Source of the DNA: Ustulina deusta | Lineage: Eukaryota; Ascomycota; Sordariomycetes; Xylariales; Xylariaceae | Assembly (NCBI GenBank): GCA_023159155.1 | Contig: JAJNNX010000006.1 | Location: 1,116,001 to 1,180,000 of the forward strand | Length of the DNA: 64,000 bases | Reading direction: 5' to 3' | In this document: positions 45,752 to 57,029 of the stretch, in pieces | How positions within the stretch are numbered: position 1 is the stretch's first letter | How the letters are laid out: the number at the start of each line of letters is the position of its first letter | Program-made: the position numbers and the translations under genes | Notes under the pieces: generated by a model | What the model was told of the DNA's origin: nothing | Databases searched by the model: none | What the model saw: only the letters and a program-made list of their open reading frames with translations

Positions 45752-47161
45752 TCAATTTCTAACATCCCCCAAGATGACACCATGTAAATACGCCACCGAG
45801 AATGACCTAAACAGTTTCTTTGGATCCGCCATCCAACGTTGCACCTCATCCCAAATCCTACGCAACCCTTCAGATCCATCACCCCCAAATCGCTCTCTCA
45901 ATCGGGCATAGCTACAGAAGCCATCCATTCCCTGTCGCTTCATGAATTCGTACGCACCGTCACGGACGTAGAGTGACTTCGACAGCTTCGCACCGCTCCA
46001 GTCCACGATCAGGGGTGCGTACAGGATGTGAGGTGTCCGTCCACGGGCTAGGCCTGTGATGGCCGACCAAGCAGCGAGAGGGCGGTAAAGGAACATCTCC
46101 TGATACGCTCCAGCGTAATCAGCACCTGTGACGCGGATATGGTGCGTAGTGGTGTCAAGGAGATGCGTCATACTGCGCAGCAGATTGCGCGTCGGTGCAT
46201 TCGCTTCAAGACGAGCGGCCTCCGCAGGGCAAGAGAGCCTGACGGCATGTCGTCCGTGATGTGGACAATGAAAAGTGATGGTGTCCTGGCCATTATTATC
46301 CGCTCTGTACTCGTTCAGCCGACCGTGCTTCTCCGCTAGACCGCAGCCCGGAACTGGACATGCTGAGCGGAGTGCGAGCGAGCCGTATTTTGGGGAAAGC
46401 TGACGCCCGAGAGTCTCATGGTGCAGAATCATGTAGTTGAGAAGCATCGGCATCGAGGGATTTGAAAAGAAGTCGGCCTGGAAGGCTACATTGACTGGAA
46501 CATCGGCCCACAGAGACAGATATCTAATCACCTCTTCATAATCAGCCATGTACGTGCTGAGTGCATCCCGAACATCCCTGTGCGACCTTTGATATTGGAT
46601 GCCTTCGACTTCCATCGCTTCGTCTGTTACCGGGGCGGTGTCGATAAATGTGATGAGGACAGTGACTGACGGTGGCGTGTCCTTCCCGTTTGCTTCCAGG
46701 ACGCGCATCTGGTCACGAATTCCTTTGGCGACTGAAAACGCATAGCAGAAAACAACTAATGTCCCCAAATGAGGAGAGTTGTTGGGTTGGAGACCAGCAT
46801 GAATAACGATCGGGCGCGTGGGAAGGCCGTTTGAACTCACGAGTTCGTCGCGAGTCGCGACTAAGCCATGGGCTGCTTCATCTTCAAGTAGTGCCAGCAA
46901 CATCGGCCCCACGATGTCATTCTGGAAAGCGTACGCACCACCACCTAAGGGATCATGGACCTGGCCGTCATGGAATGTCACGAAGAGCGGACTATCCGGT
47001 ATCAACGTGTTAGCAAGACTTTGCATGGCAGTGAGAATTCTCTCCTCATTGGTGCTTCCTGGCGACGTCGATGGCGAATCAGACTGGTTTGCATTCGTAG
47101 CCATAGGGGTAAGGACGTCTATCAACCCCCGGATTGCGTTCGAGCGCATGTCAGAGCACAT
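45752..47161 (-). CDS. class I lysyl-tRNA synthetase-like protein, orphan
   Basis: Intronless, 469 residues from the first ATG, or 450 from the ATG at 47104 (MATNANQ). The Rossmann-type signatures of class I aminoacyl-tRNA synthetases are visible: a HIGH-like PNNSPHLGT (126-134) after PIVIHAGLQ, and a KMSKS-like AKLSKSLYV (391-399). Between them are C268PVPGC273, then C299PHH and C311, a possible zinc knuckle, and GADYAGAYQEMFLYRP (346-361), which lines up in style with the GxDH...EIF segment that precedes KMSKS in class I LysRS. Only about 70 residues follow KMSKS, so the large helical anticodon-binding domain is missing. Eukaryotes normally charge Lys with a class II enzyme, so a different job (modification, amino-acid activation) is plausible. 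The substrate is unknown. Both the family call and the Lys link are inference from motifs. Confidence 0.7.
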   Translation of the reverse strand: MCSDMRSNAIRGLIDVLTPMATNANQSDSPSTSPGSTNEERILTAMQSLANTLIPDSPLFVTFHDGQVHDPLGGGAYAFQNDIVGPMLLALLEDEAAHGLVATRDELVSSNGLPTRPIVIHAGLQPNNSPHLGTLVVFCYAFSVAKGIRDQMRVLEANGKDTPPSVTVLITFIDTAPVTDEAMEVEGIQYQRSHRDVRDALSTYMADYEEVIRYLSLWADVPVNVAFQADFFSNPSMPMLLNYMILHHETLGRQLSPKYGSLALRSACPVPGCGLAEKHGRLNEYRADNNGQDTITFHCPHHGRHAVRLSCPAEAARLEANAPTRNLLRSMTHLLDTTTHHIRVTGADYAGAYQEMFLYRPLAAWSAITGLARGRTPHILYAPLIVDWSGAKLSKSLYVRDGAYEFMKRQGMDGFCSYARLRERFGGDGSEGLRRIWDEVQRWMADPKKLFRSFSVAYLHGVILGDVRN

Positions 47162-48257
47162 TGGGTCTTGTGTTAGTTAGCAGTTCCGAAAATGGCGATA
47201 CATGAAGCGCGATAAGAGGCGTGCTGTTTGGTGGATTGGTTGATTGCCACAGCGTAACACAGCGTTAAAGGTATCTATACTGAACTATTCTAGATACATT
47301 CGACTAGGTACCTTGTCATTATGCAGCAACCTCTCAGACGAGACAGCTTCGGGGGGCTTACACATTGCCGCATACCCAACGCCTGATACTCTATGAGAGT
47401 TGGCACTCATGACACCGGCTGCAGGTCTCAATCCAAAGCGAAGATCAAATACCGCCCCGTATTGTTCTCCTTGATAGCCGTACACATAATGGAATACGAC
47501 TCCATTAGCCTTTGCACTTTGTTCTTTTCATGGATAATATAACATTACTATAAGGCTACCATGGAGGGAATGATTTTCTCGACATTGCACACAAGATGAA
47601 ATGCACCATGCCGAGTGAGGCTTCAGGTTATGTTCACTCAGTTTCATTCGCTTCTAACATGCAACCGTTTTATGGACGAATCAGCAATCAGACTATCCGT
47701 TTCTTACGGTTAAGGTTAGACACTCCACATAGCCTGGAGGCTTGTACAAAGCCGGGCTAACTCAGGCTGCCTTGGGTCAGGCTCAGGCTAAAAGCGGCGT
47801 GGCTCAGGTTGGCATCCCGTTTCGGGTACCTACCTACTTGGAAGCTTTCCTTATCTTATCTCCACGCGGTGTGACATAATGCCAAGTCATTCCAATAAAT
47901 ACAAATAACCAGTTAGTGCATTATCTCTGCAGAGAGTGCAGCATTAGAACACTATCAAGTATTAACCGCCTATCGGGATCGCTAAGCCACTGTTGAGGCT
48001 GGAGGCTTCGCCCTCTTTATCTCGGCTCCTCTTCGGATTAAGTCCTAGGTACCCACGAAAAAAGTCAAGCGAGAAAAGCCCACACGCTGTTTACACCCTC
48101 ACTCCAAGACCGCTACTAACCACCAGCACACGACATCTCTCTTCGTCAGACAGACACGCCAGAGGTACAAATACCCTCCAATTCCCAGCCGCGAAAGCTT
48201 CTGACTCTCGGCAACCCATACTGACAGAATTCTTCTTTCCGCAGTCTCGCCGTCAAA
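47162..48257. promoter_or_regulatory. divergent region synthetase-like gene / RPL37
   Basis: 1.1 kb. TACCTACCTACTTGG at about 47828 and CCTAGGTACCCAC at about 48045 are typical intergenic words of this window. The last 250 bp are the C-rich leader of RPL37. The frame at 47993-48604 is made of leader, intron and exon pieces read through and is not a gene. Confidence 0.45.
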
Positions 48258-48806
48258 ATGAGTGCGTAACCCTGCGCCAGCGCCGTGTTCCAGTCTTCCA
48301 GTCTTCGTGCATTACTGACCCACGAAATCAGCCAAGGGAACATCCAGCTTCGGAAAGCGCCACAACAAGACGCACACTCTGTGCCGTCGATGCGGTTAGT
48401 CTCATCAATCCCGAGAATTGTGCCCGAGGACGATGCTGGTGGACGGAATCGCAAAATACACAATACATCGCGCGACAGTTGGGCCTCGACCGTTTGGACC
48501 CATGGCTGACGAATTCATCTCCAGGACGCCGCTCTCTCCACATCCAGAAACACACCTGCTCATCATGCGGATACCCCTCTGCTAAGACCCGAAAGTGTAC
48601 GTGAATGCCAATCCCGAGTCGAGATCGCCACAGTGCTTGTTTATGTGCTAGGAACTGATTTGGTGGCTACAGACAACTGGAGCGAGAAGGCCAAGCGCAG
48701 AAAGACCGTTGGCACCGGCCGCACGCAGTACCTCAAGGACGTCCCCCGCCGCTTCAAGAACGGCTTCCAGACCGGTGTACCCAAGGACTCCAAGGCCCCT
48801 TTTTAA
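48258..48806 (+). CDS. RPL37: 60S ribosomal protein eL37
   Basis: Four exons: 48258-48261 (only ATG plus one base), 48332-48394, 48525-48596 and 48673-48806; 90 residues. The joined protein begins [20 protein letters not shown] and has the zinc-ribbon cysteines CRRCG and CSSCG, followed by [20 protein letters not shown] and [17 protein letters not shown], as in all eukaryotic eL37 proteins. It lies in the 60S subunit near 25S rRNA and is essential. The tiny first exon, with the intron immediately after the start codon, is common in fungal ribosomal protein genes. It converges on ELP6 with 351 bp between stops. Confidence 0.97.
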
Positions 48807-49157
48807 ACTCTCGATATAACGAAAACGATGGGTGAAGGGTGACGAAATACTAGCGGCGGCATGGCAATGGAACGGTGTTACTGACATTCGGACTGGTACT
48901 TGCATGGAATCTCAGCATCGGTTGAGTTCCGAGGGAAATGTTATGCTAGCAATACTCCCTCCAAAAATTGCATCACGATCTGGTAAAGAAACGGGCGGTT
49001 TTCCACATGAATGTGTATGTCCGCTCAGCAGAAAAGTTGCAAGAGCTACCAGGTCGAGGCATCGAGTCGCCGCAATGCGTCTGTCCTCTCTGGGCGGGTC
49101 GCTAGGACTTGGAGCTGGATGACGGCATGAATCGGTTCGCGATATAGGGTTTTTTCA
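48807..49157. other. convergent 3' spacer RPL37 / ELP6
   Basis: 351 bp holding two 3' UTRs. No gene is seen. Confidence 0.5.
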
Positions 49158-50112
49158 TTATTGTCCACGCTCAAATACACGAACACTACCGTCACCTCCA
49201 ATGAAGTACAATAACTCCCGATCCTCTATAGGTGTACTAGCAATTTCCTCATCCCCTCCAGGCGTGACTCTTAGTACACCACTTACATCTTTTGCCGTGC
49301 CTGTCTCCAGCATCCTCAGACTCATGACCAGGTGTGCATCGTGTGCCAACGATAGAGCTAGGGAGGCATGCTCCTTTTCCAGCGAGGTGCCCTGCGTAGT
49401 TATCAAAGGTTCATCTGCAGAAACAGTGACGATGCATGAATGTACTTTCTATTATAATACTCTCATTAATATCCTCGGTTCATCTAATGTCGAATAGAAT
49501 TCTCGCCCATGAACTACTTACCTCTCGTAGACCTAGGACAGTACCTCGAAGACCTTGCCCAGACATGGTATCCCCCGCGGTAGCCAACAAGACATCCGGC
49601 TGGTCGATAACCAGTACAGTCTGTGTCCCTGGGCTTAAGACCTGCGCATGAGCCACGGCATCTTCCAACGCCTGACGGAGGTGATCCGTCGTAGCTGCCA
49701 GCAATACTCTCCTCTCCAAGGCATCTGTCACGGACTGTCTGCGCCCGTGGTCCGAAGACGGCGTGAACAGAGCGGTCAACCCATCAACGAAGATGAAAGA
49801 TCCCTTCTTGCTAGCGACATCTAAATCTAAACCCAGCCGCTTGGACCCGTCCCTCCAGAAGGCATAATCGCGCAGGAAGCTCACGAAGACGACACTAATG
49901 CGCTGCTGGAGCGGCTCGGCCGTATTCTCGGGCGGTTCATATTGACGACGAAACGAGTGAACCGGCGGTGATTGTGAAGCCAGGAAAGAGTAAAGATAGC
50001 GGTGGACGAGCCAGTTCGTGCTGGACCCCAGAACTCCACTCAGGAGGACGAGCGAGGTCTCATGCGGCAGGTGGAGGTAAGGCTCGAGGAGGGGCGGTGC
50101 TCTGGCGGCCAT
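49158..50112 (-). CDS. ELP6: Elongator complex subunit 6
   Basis: Two exons on the minus strand, 50112-49522 and 49448-49158; 293 residues. The intron (73 nt) ends at ATAATAG; a later CTGCAG would break the frame, and the chosen one gives KVHSCIVTVSADEPLITT. The RecA-like fold of Elp6 is seen in ETSLVLLSGVLGSSTNWLVH near the start, ISVVFVSFLRDYAFWRDGSK, KGSFIFVDGLTALF, TQTVLVIDQPDVLLA, and the closing strands LLYFIGGDGSVRVFERG. With Elp4 and Elp5 it forms the hexameric ring that binds tRNA for Elongator, which modifies wobble uridine (U34). Family length is about 270-300 residues. It is one of several tRNA-related genes in this window. Confidence 0.88.
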
Positions 50113-51957
50113 GAGTCGGGGGTGCAGGTATATACGAGGTATTGTAACTAGAGGGGACGTGGGTAGGGGTGACTTGGCAGAGGGGCCAGGTGACAGATGA
50201 AGGGACGCTGGAATGAAACAGCGCGAGATACAGGGAAGCAGGTAACTTGGTGGTGGGAATACATCACATGTCCAGCCTATGGCAGCAATGAATGACCCTG
50301 GATGGGATGTTTACATGTGCATGTGACGCCTCGCTGGATTTTAGGGCCATGCCCGGTGCCGTCATAGTGGGCCTGCCCACGTTGGCCTGCACTAAGCGTG
50401 CCAAGTTGCCGATGGGATCTCGGTATAACATCAAGAGCAAATAGAACAGCACCATTGCTTGAGACGCGTAGGTGTTACAGACCGCTGGTACTACGTAGTT
50501 CCAAAGGGATATATATATTACTCTATAAAATGTTTGCAATTTACCGGAACGCATCTGAATTTACCCTCGTCAGACAATAATATCAATCGCATCCAGGGTT
50601 TTCTTGTTGACAGATCCAAGGTGTTTCCCGTTGAGACGGCATTCTCTGAGCTGTCAGATGAGTGATAGGATCAAAGCATTCAATCCCTCCAGCCGTCTTC
50701 TTTCTTTGACGTGCTTTGTTTTCTTCTTTTTTTTCCCCTTTTCGCCGCGCTACGCTTCATCTTAGTGTAGGCGAAGGGTAGTTTGAACAAGGACAATGCA
50801 GATCAGGGTTCCTTGCACTCATTTCATTATTCGCGGCCCGGACCCTATGTATACTACCTTGCAATGATACCTCAAATAGTCTAGAACTGCCTCTTTGGAA
50901 AACAGCAGATAGGCATACATTGACTGGTCCAAAATATTAGTAGTGAGATTGAGAAACGTGGAGAGAAAGACCTGGGCCTTGATGTATAGAATGGGTTCTG
51001 TCTGAAATATATTTGTTGAATGCCAATTTCCCGGGGAATTGTCCTGCTGCTCTCTGGACCCCTTCCTCAACATTCGCACCACAGTATGCCCGACTGCATA
51101 CACCTCGTGGGGGACATGGACCGATGTTGAATGTTTGCCCTTTCGGCCAATTATAATTACGCCAGCCTCCTCAAAACCCCGTTTTTGGGTATCTTTTCTT
51201 CAGAAAAAAAGACCCCCCCAACCTGCTCCTGCATCTAGGCAACAGGGTGACCCTAGCTTACTCAAACTAGACCCGGAGCGAAGAAGGTAATTCTCGACGG
51301 CAAGCGGTAACTCTAACTCTAACTCTCCCCTCCTGTTCCTCCTCGTGTCCCGGGACCCTAAGTCTACCTACAGATCCACAGTATGTGATGAGCACTTCCA
51401 CTGATTTTACCTAGGTACCTATAGTTTCCATCTATCCGCATTCTTTATTAGACTGGCCGTTTGTTACCCTGCGGTGTAATTCTCCGGATTGTTGACTCGC
51501 TCAGCACCCTACCCGTCTACAAGCCCCGGCCGTTCTGTTGCTAGCTATACTAGTTACAGACTTAGCTCTCTGCACCTGTCATTTACCGTCCGCCCTCCAG
51601 GTCACTATACATATGGAGTCAGGTTCCAGGAGGGTTTAATGTGGAGGCGAACGACGATCTCTCCAAGTTGGCTGCGTATCAACAGTCCATTCTCATGCGT
51701 CCGCATAAGTTAGTGGCATCCGTTCAGGCGACGAGGGTCGAGTATATCAAGATTGTCCATTGCTTATCTTGGGCGTTCGCAACGTACCTATTCATATAGT
51801 CTTTTTCCTCTCCTTGCTCTCATCTATATTCGCTTAGACACCATTGCAATCTCTCAATATCCTTGTTATTCTTTTCCCCGGCCCGCCGAGAAATTCAAGG
51901 ACTGAGTCCAATCACCGAACGAGAGGGTTTACGGGGGTCCGAATACAGCACATCAAA
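50113..51957. promoter_or_regulatory. divergent region ELP6 / MFS gene
   Basis: 1.85 kb with no believable gene. It contains a TTTTCTTCTTTTTTTTCCCC tract near 50720, CCTAGGTACCTAT at about 51410-51422, and a C/T-rich leader from about 51780. Small frames (50459-50665, 50819-51103, 51489-51713) show no motifs. Confidence 0.45.
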
Positions 51958-54791
51958 ATGGCGGACGAGCCCAAGAGTTCGGGGTTTGGGCACTCATGGA
52001 GGACTCTTTTCAAAATGAGGAGCGGTGAGTCCCTTGGCCAGGGCCCTGCCGGCGAGAAGCAGCCGAAGCCAACATGGACAATGGGCATCCTCAATGACAG
52101 AGAGACCATTGAAGTCCCAGGTCAGTGTCCTTCCGTGGTTGGTTCCTAGACACGATCAGGCTGACATCGTCCCCCCAGGTTCTGTCCTGCTGCTCTCGAA
52201 GGAGAGAAATGAACCCCTGGGTCTCCGGAATGCGCCCGCTAGGACTTCTCACTCTTCCCTTCCTACCGGCATGCTACCGGAGCCACCAATGTCGCATGCC
52301 GAAGAGCAAGAGCAGAAAAAGCTCACTTCAGATGGTCTGATTATTCTCGACCCGCAACCAGATGACTCTCATAATGACCCGTTGAATTGGCCTGCCTGGC
52401 GCCGTGATGTTGCTCTGCTCTCACTTGGACTGTGAGTAATCCGCCGAGTTATTCTCCTCTTGTCTTTGACGGGCTTAGAGTATAAATGAAGGCTCCTCTT
52501 CCCGCCAAAATCATGTACAGGAAGCTTCTCCGGTTCAAACAAAAAAAAACGCACGGATTGCACTCAATATGGTGGTTGCTGACCTCGGGGTGTTGACAGT
52601 TTCTGTATGGTGGGAGGAGGCATAACTCCCATCATCGCAGCCGGATTTACCGATGTCGCCCATGGTGAGAGTCACATGGTTCAATGAATTATTTCCCACT
52701 CAGCTGCCGGCTAACACGGCTTGTAGACTTCAACGTTGATGTGTCACAAGTCTCATTAACGACGGGACTGGTAAGTAATCCTCAGGATCCTTTTTTTTTG
52801 GTCTGGCCAATTTAAAGGCGCAATAAGGCTTCTCGTCAGGCCAAAAGAATGCCCTAACAGCCCCAGATCACGCGCAAAATAGCGATATACTGACCGGAGT
52901 GCTGCAGTATATGTTGGGCCTTGGCATTGGCTGTGTAATATTCTCGCCTACGGCTATTCTGTACGGGAAACGCCCCGTCTACCTTTTCGGTGCCGTCCTC
53001 TTCATCATTTCCGCTGTGTGGTGCGCGTTGTCGCCTAGTTTTACCTCTCTCATCCTTGCCCGCATCTTCCAAGGGATTGCAGTCAGCCCGGTAGAATGCC
53101 TCCCTTCAGCAACTATCGCCGAGATCTTTTTCCTCCATGAGCGAGCTTTTCGGATCGGTATTTACACGTTGCTATTGCTCGGCGGAAAGAACCTGGTCCC
53201 CCTCGTCAGTGCTGTGATCATTAACGGGCTCGACTGGCGTTGGGTATTTTGGTAAGCCAAATTTCCGGCATCGAGCGTAATAACGCTGTGTTGTTATTTT
53301 TTTTTCATATCTCGCTAATTTCATTCTAGGATCGTTGCTATCGTAGTGGGTTTCTGCGGAATCCTCCTGTTTCTCTTCGTACCCGAGACTTTCTGGGACC
53401 GAACTCCTATTCCAAAATCATCACGCCGGGTCGTTAAGCGGCCAAGTGTTTTCAGACGGATGTCGTCGGCCAGGCAGGGTGTGCCCAGGGCATCCGAAGC
53501 AGCCGGTGTAACTACTGCATCGACTGAACAACTTGCTCACGAAGATAGCGATGTTAAGCCTACCGAGGAGAAACAGGAAGTAGCACGGCCGGCGCAACAG
53601 CGCCATGTCGGCTTCGCTCCCGAGGCGGAGGAGCATCCAAAATCAAAAGTGAGGCATGGCGAGGACAGTCCGACCCTCCCATCCACTGAGGCAGTGCATA
53701 GGGCTCTTCCATCGCAGCACGAGGAGACATCAGCCAATACTTCAACACCTATCGTTGGCTCACTAGGAAAAGACGGGTTACAACCCGATCCTTCACATCC
53801 TCCAAATGAGCGGACATGGTCGAACCAAAGTATCCCGTTACCGATGGGTTTTGAGCACACCAGCGGCAGCTCCCTTACATCGGAGATGCACAGCGGTAAC
53901 TCGGCCACTGACCATTCCCGAGACCCGGAAGCGCAACACCACGCCCTTAGCTCGGATACGGAGAGCGAAAGGATGTCGTTCTCGAATCTTGCGACGGCGA
54001 CGATGGGACAAGTGTACACGCATAGATTGCGGGAGGCACCACGCCAATCGTTCAAGTCGCAGCTGAAAATATTCAACGGCCGGATCAACCAGGATCCATG
54101 GTGGAAGGTGGCCGTCCGACCCTTCATTTTATACTCGTATCCGGCGGTCCTCTGGTCATCGGCCGTCTACGCCTGCTCCGTGGGCTGGCTGATCGTCATT
54201 TCCGAATGCGTCGCCGTCATCTACCGCGAAGGGTATTACCGATTCGGCGCTCTGTCCACCGGCCTCGTCTACATAGCACCCTTCATCGGCGGTGTCCTGG
54301 GCACGGCCGTCGCCGGGAAAGTCAGCGACGTCATCGTCAAGGCGATGGCTCGGCGAAACGGCGGCCTCTACGAACCCGAGTTCAGACTGGTCATGGCCAT
54401 CCCGATCACCATCACCACCGTGCTCGGGCTGATCGGGTTCGGATGGTCCGCCGACGCAGAGGACCCCTGGATCGTGCCGACGGTGTTCTTCGGCATCATC
54501 TCGTTCGGGTGCTCGCTCGGCTCCACGACGGCTATCACCTTTTGCGTCGACAGCTACCGACAGTACGCCGGAGAGGCGCTCGTGACACTCAACTTCAGCA
54601 AGAACGTCCTGCACGGGTTGGTCTTCAGCTTCTTCGTCACCGGGTGGCTCAAGGACGACGGGTCCAAGACGGTTTTCGTCTGGATCGGCGTCATCCAGCT
54701 CATCGTCCTGCTGTCCACGATCCCCATGTACATCTACGGCAAGAGGGCACGCATGTGGACGGTGAGAATGAACTTCATGGAGAAGTTCTAG
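51958..54791 (+). CDS. major facilitator superfamily (DHA1-like) transporter with long central loop
   Basis: Six exons: 51958-52120, 52179-52431, 52600-52664, 52727-52770, 52908-53251 and 53330-54791; 776 residues. The N-terminal 130 residues are cytoplasmic and end with NDPLNWPAWRRDVALLSLG, the usual lead-in to helix 1 of fungal DHA1-type MFS proteins. MFS motif A-like GKRPVYLFGAVLF follows helix 2, and ARIFQGIAVSPVECLPSATI gives helices 4-5. A 235-residue loop (about 310-547) rich in Ser, Glu and His separates the halves, and six helices follow (SAVYACSVGWLIVISECVA, IAPFIGGVLGTAVAGKVSD, FCVDSYRQYAGEAL). Substrates of this group are unknown. The second half is markedly GC-rich compared with the loop and the first half. 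The plus-strand neighbour downstream is the thioredoxin-like gene. Confidence 0.9.
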
Positions 54792-55387
54792 CATGCTCTA
54801 GATAGATACGCATGGCGTTTGGAAAGAAGACGTTTTTTTAGATATACCTACCTACTACCTATGAGAGCCCACGAGCGGTGTTATGATTACTGGGACTAGT
54901 GATTTGGGATAGCATATAGTTTAAATCGGCCGGTGCCTATTAACGCGGATTGTATGGGAGACTGGCATTTGAGGAGTAGCTTACATAGGATAGCATTCGC
55001 GATTACGGTTTCAAAGAACAATTACCTATATCAATTTCCCATCATCTATCTCACTCTGCCTCTGACTGACCCGTCTATCACCGAGAAAGCCGGGGATATC
55101 GGAAAGAAAAAAGCGTTGATATTAGCTCCGCAATTCCCGAGTTTGGCGTGTGAGTATGATGACGACATTTAGCCTGGAATCAAATCTTTAATTGATTTCT
55201 TTTTTGTATTCGCATGCGCCGAGCAAGCAACACGTCGACACACATGTCGGACTGGAAACGAGAGCGTTGCTACGACACATGTGCAATATGATACAACAAA
55301 GCCCGGCTTTCAAGGAATTGGATGAGCGTCACTCCCTCTGCTTAGCTAGCTGTCTAAGTACCTAATCTTGTCCGTATTTCGTCATCG
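54792..55387. other. spacer MFS / thioredoxin-like gene
   Basis: 596 bp, with TACCTACCTACTACCTA at about 54846. No gene is seen. Confidence 0.5.
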
Positions 55388-56251
55388 ATGTCGCCCATCA
55401 TCATCCGCGCCACGTTGGCGCAGAACTCCTCGCGTGGCTTCGGCGTGCGTGTGCGTGTTGTTGCAAGGGGCTTCGCGACGTCCCGAGCCTCGCGCGCGCA
55501 GAACCAGATATATGCTTCGTGAGTCCTCTATGCGCTCCTATCTCGTCCCGTCCTATCCTATTGCTTCAAGTGTGCGTCGGCAATACACACACACGTGTTT
55601 CGTCATGTCCTTCTAATCAATCACCCGTTCGTTCAATGGTCATTACAAGAGAGAGATACACTCCAAAGCATACCAACAACCCCCTCACTCCGTATACCCC
55701 TCCATCCGGCATTTCTTTCCTTCCTCCTTCTTCCTTCTTCCCATCCACCCACCCAAGCGCCGACAAAGCCACCTCCCGCTAACCCCCTCCTCCCCCCTTC
55801 CCCCAGCGTCCGCCGTCCCGGCGACTTGCACACATACCAGCTCCTGTGCTCGTCGGCGCGGACGCCGCTCCTCACGCTGTGGACGACGTCCTGGTGCGGC
55901 ACGTGTCGCGTCGTCGCCCCCCTCATCGCCTCCCTCGTGGCGTCCGGCGTCGGCGAGCGCGAGGGCGGCGTGGCGTTTTGCACCGTCGAGTTCGATGCCC
56001 CGGATATCATGAGCGGCGAAGGAGGAGGAGGAGGAGGGCTGGGGATGACGTACATGATCACTAGCATCCCGACTTTGTTGAGCTTTGATGCCGGCGAGGC
56101 CATGACGGGTACTAAGGTTACTGATGGCAGGAAGCTCGCTGATCGCGCGTTCTTGGAGGAATGGATCCGGAATGAGGCCCGGAGACATGGTGGACGTGGT
56201 GGTGGTGGTGGGAACGGCGTTCTGGGGGGGTTGTTTGGGGGTTTGAGGTGA
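55388..56251 (+). CDS. mitochondrially targeted thioredoxin-like protein
   Basis: Two exons, 55388-55518 and 55807-56251, with a 288-nt intron; 191 residues. The first exon codes for an Arg-rich, acid-free leader (IIIRATLAQNSSRGFGVRVR) typical of a mitochondrial presequence. After IYASVRRPGDLHTYQLL comes the thioredoxin core, LLTLWTTSWCGTCRVVAPLI, with the redox pair C74-GT-C77. Ordinary thioredoxins have CGPC; CGTC is unusual but occurs in related fungal proteins. ITSIPTLLSFD carries the cis-Pro. The C-terminus is Gly-rich (RGGGGGNGVLGGLFGGLR). The substrate is unknown. The final part of the intron is open in frame with exon 2, so an internally initiated form lacking the presequence is possible. 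Confidence 0.82.
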
Positions 56252-57029
56252 TGGTTGCAGTGGGACTGAATAGGTAGTGATGTGTGTTTGTTCTCAGTCT
56301 GCTGTAGCTGCTGAGGTTCTTGTTGGGATAGAAGGCCCAGGGAGCATAGCTCAATTCCTCGTACCCGGGGTTCGGCATAGGTAAGTTTTCCGTACATTGC
56401 TGATTCTGACGGTTATTAATTGAGAGTTAGTAAGTAATTCATGAGCACAGCCGTTGTGTAGGCTGGTATGAATTGCCCTAGGCGCGAAAAAGGTTACTCG
56501 TTTCTTGTATCGCTTTGAATGAGCCTAAACATGGCACCGAGGGCGCTACTTTACACCTTTCTATTCGAGTTCATATTTCGATATGTAATCAACTGTATTG
56601 AGGTAGCAAAAACTCGGAGGTATAATAGGAAGGGCTATTGATTTGGAGATCCTTTAGTCGTCAAGGTCTAAACCTGCGACTCTTGTGGCCGCCGCTTGAA
56701 TCGCTGCGTACAAGTAGAGGCTTAGAGCTTATAAGAGCATGAAACTAGATTCTAGCACGATAGAATCTGAACTATTCCCGGGTCTATAGCGCTCTACATA
56801 GAAATATACCAAGAAACAAAGCAGGTCCGCCCAAACCCAAAACAAAGTGAGTGTGTCTGTGAATCCTCAAAACCCCGCGCAGTCCAACGCCCCTCGCTAT
56901 GGTCCTGGAATATGTAAATCACCCTGGGGTATCCGCGGTAGCACCAACGGCTAAGCGCCAGCTCGTCAAGAAAAAAATAAAAATAAAAAAGCAGAACTAT
57001 CTTAAAAGGTCACGCACTCGGCCCGCCCC
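56252..57029. other. convergent 3' spacer
   Basis: 778 bp between the thioredoxin-like and EOS1 stops; A-rich near 56970-56990. The frame at 56899-57258 overlaps the EOS1 3' end and is not credited. Confidence 0.45.

Noticed and set aside
47993..48604. 203-codon frame over RPL37
   Set aside because: It reads through leader, introns and exons in mixed frames; the spliced eL37 model is exact.
53537..54794. Minus-strand frames opposite the MFS gene
   Set aside because: Shadows of the GC-rich MFS exon; composition is not protein-like.
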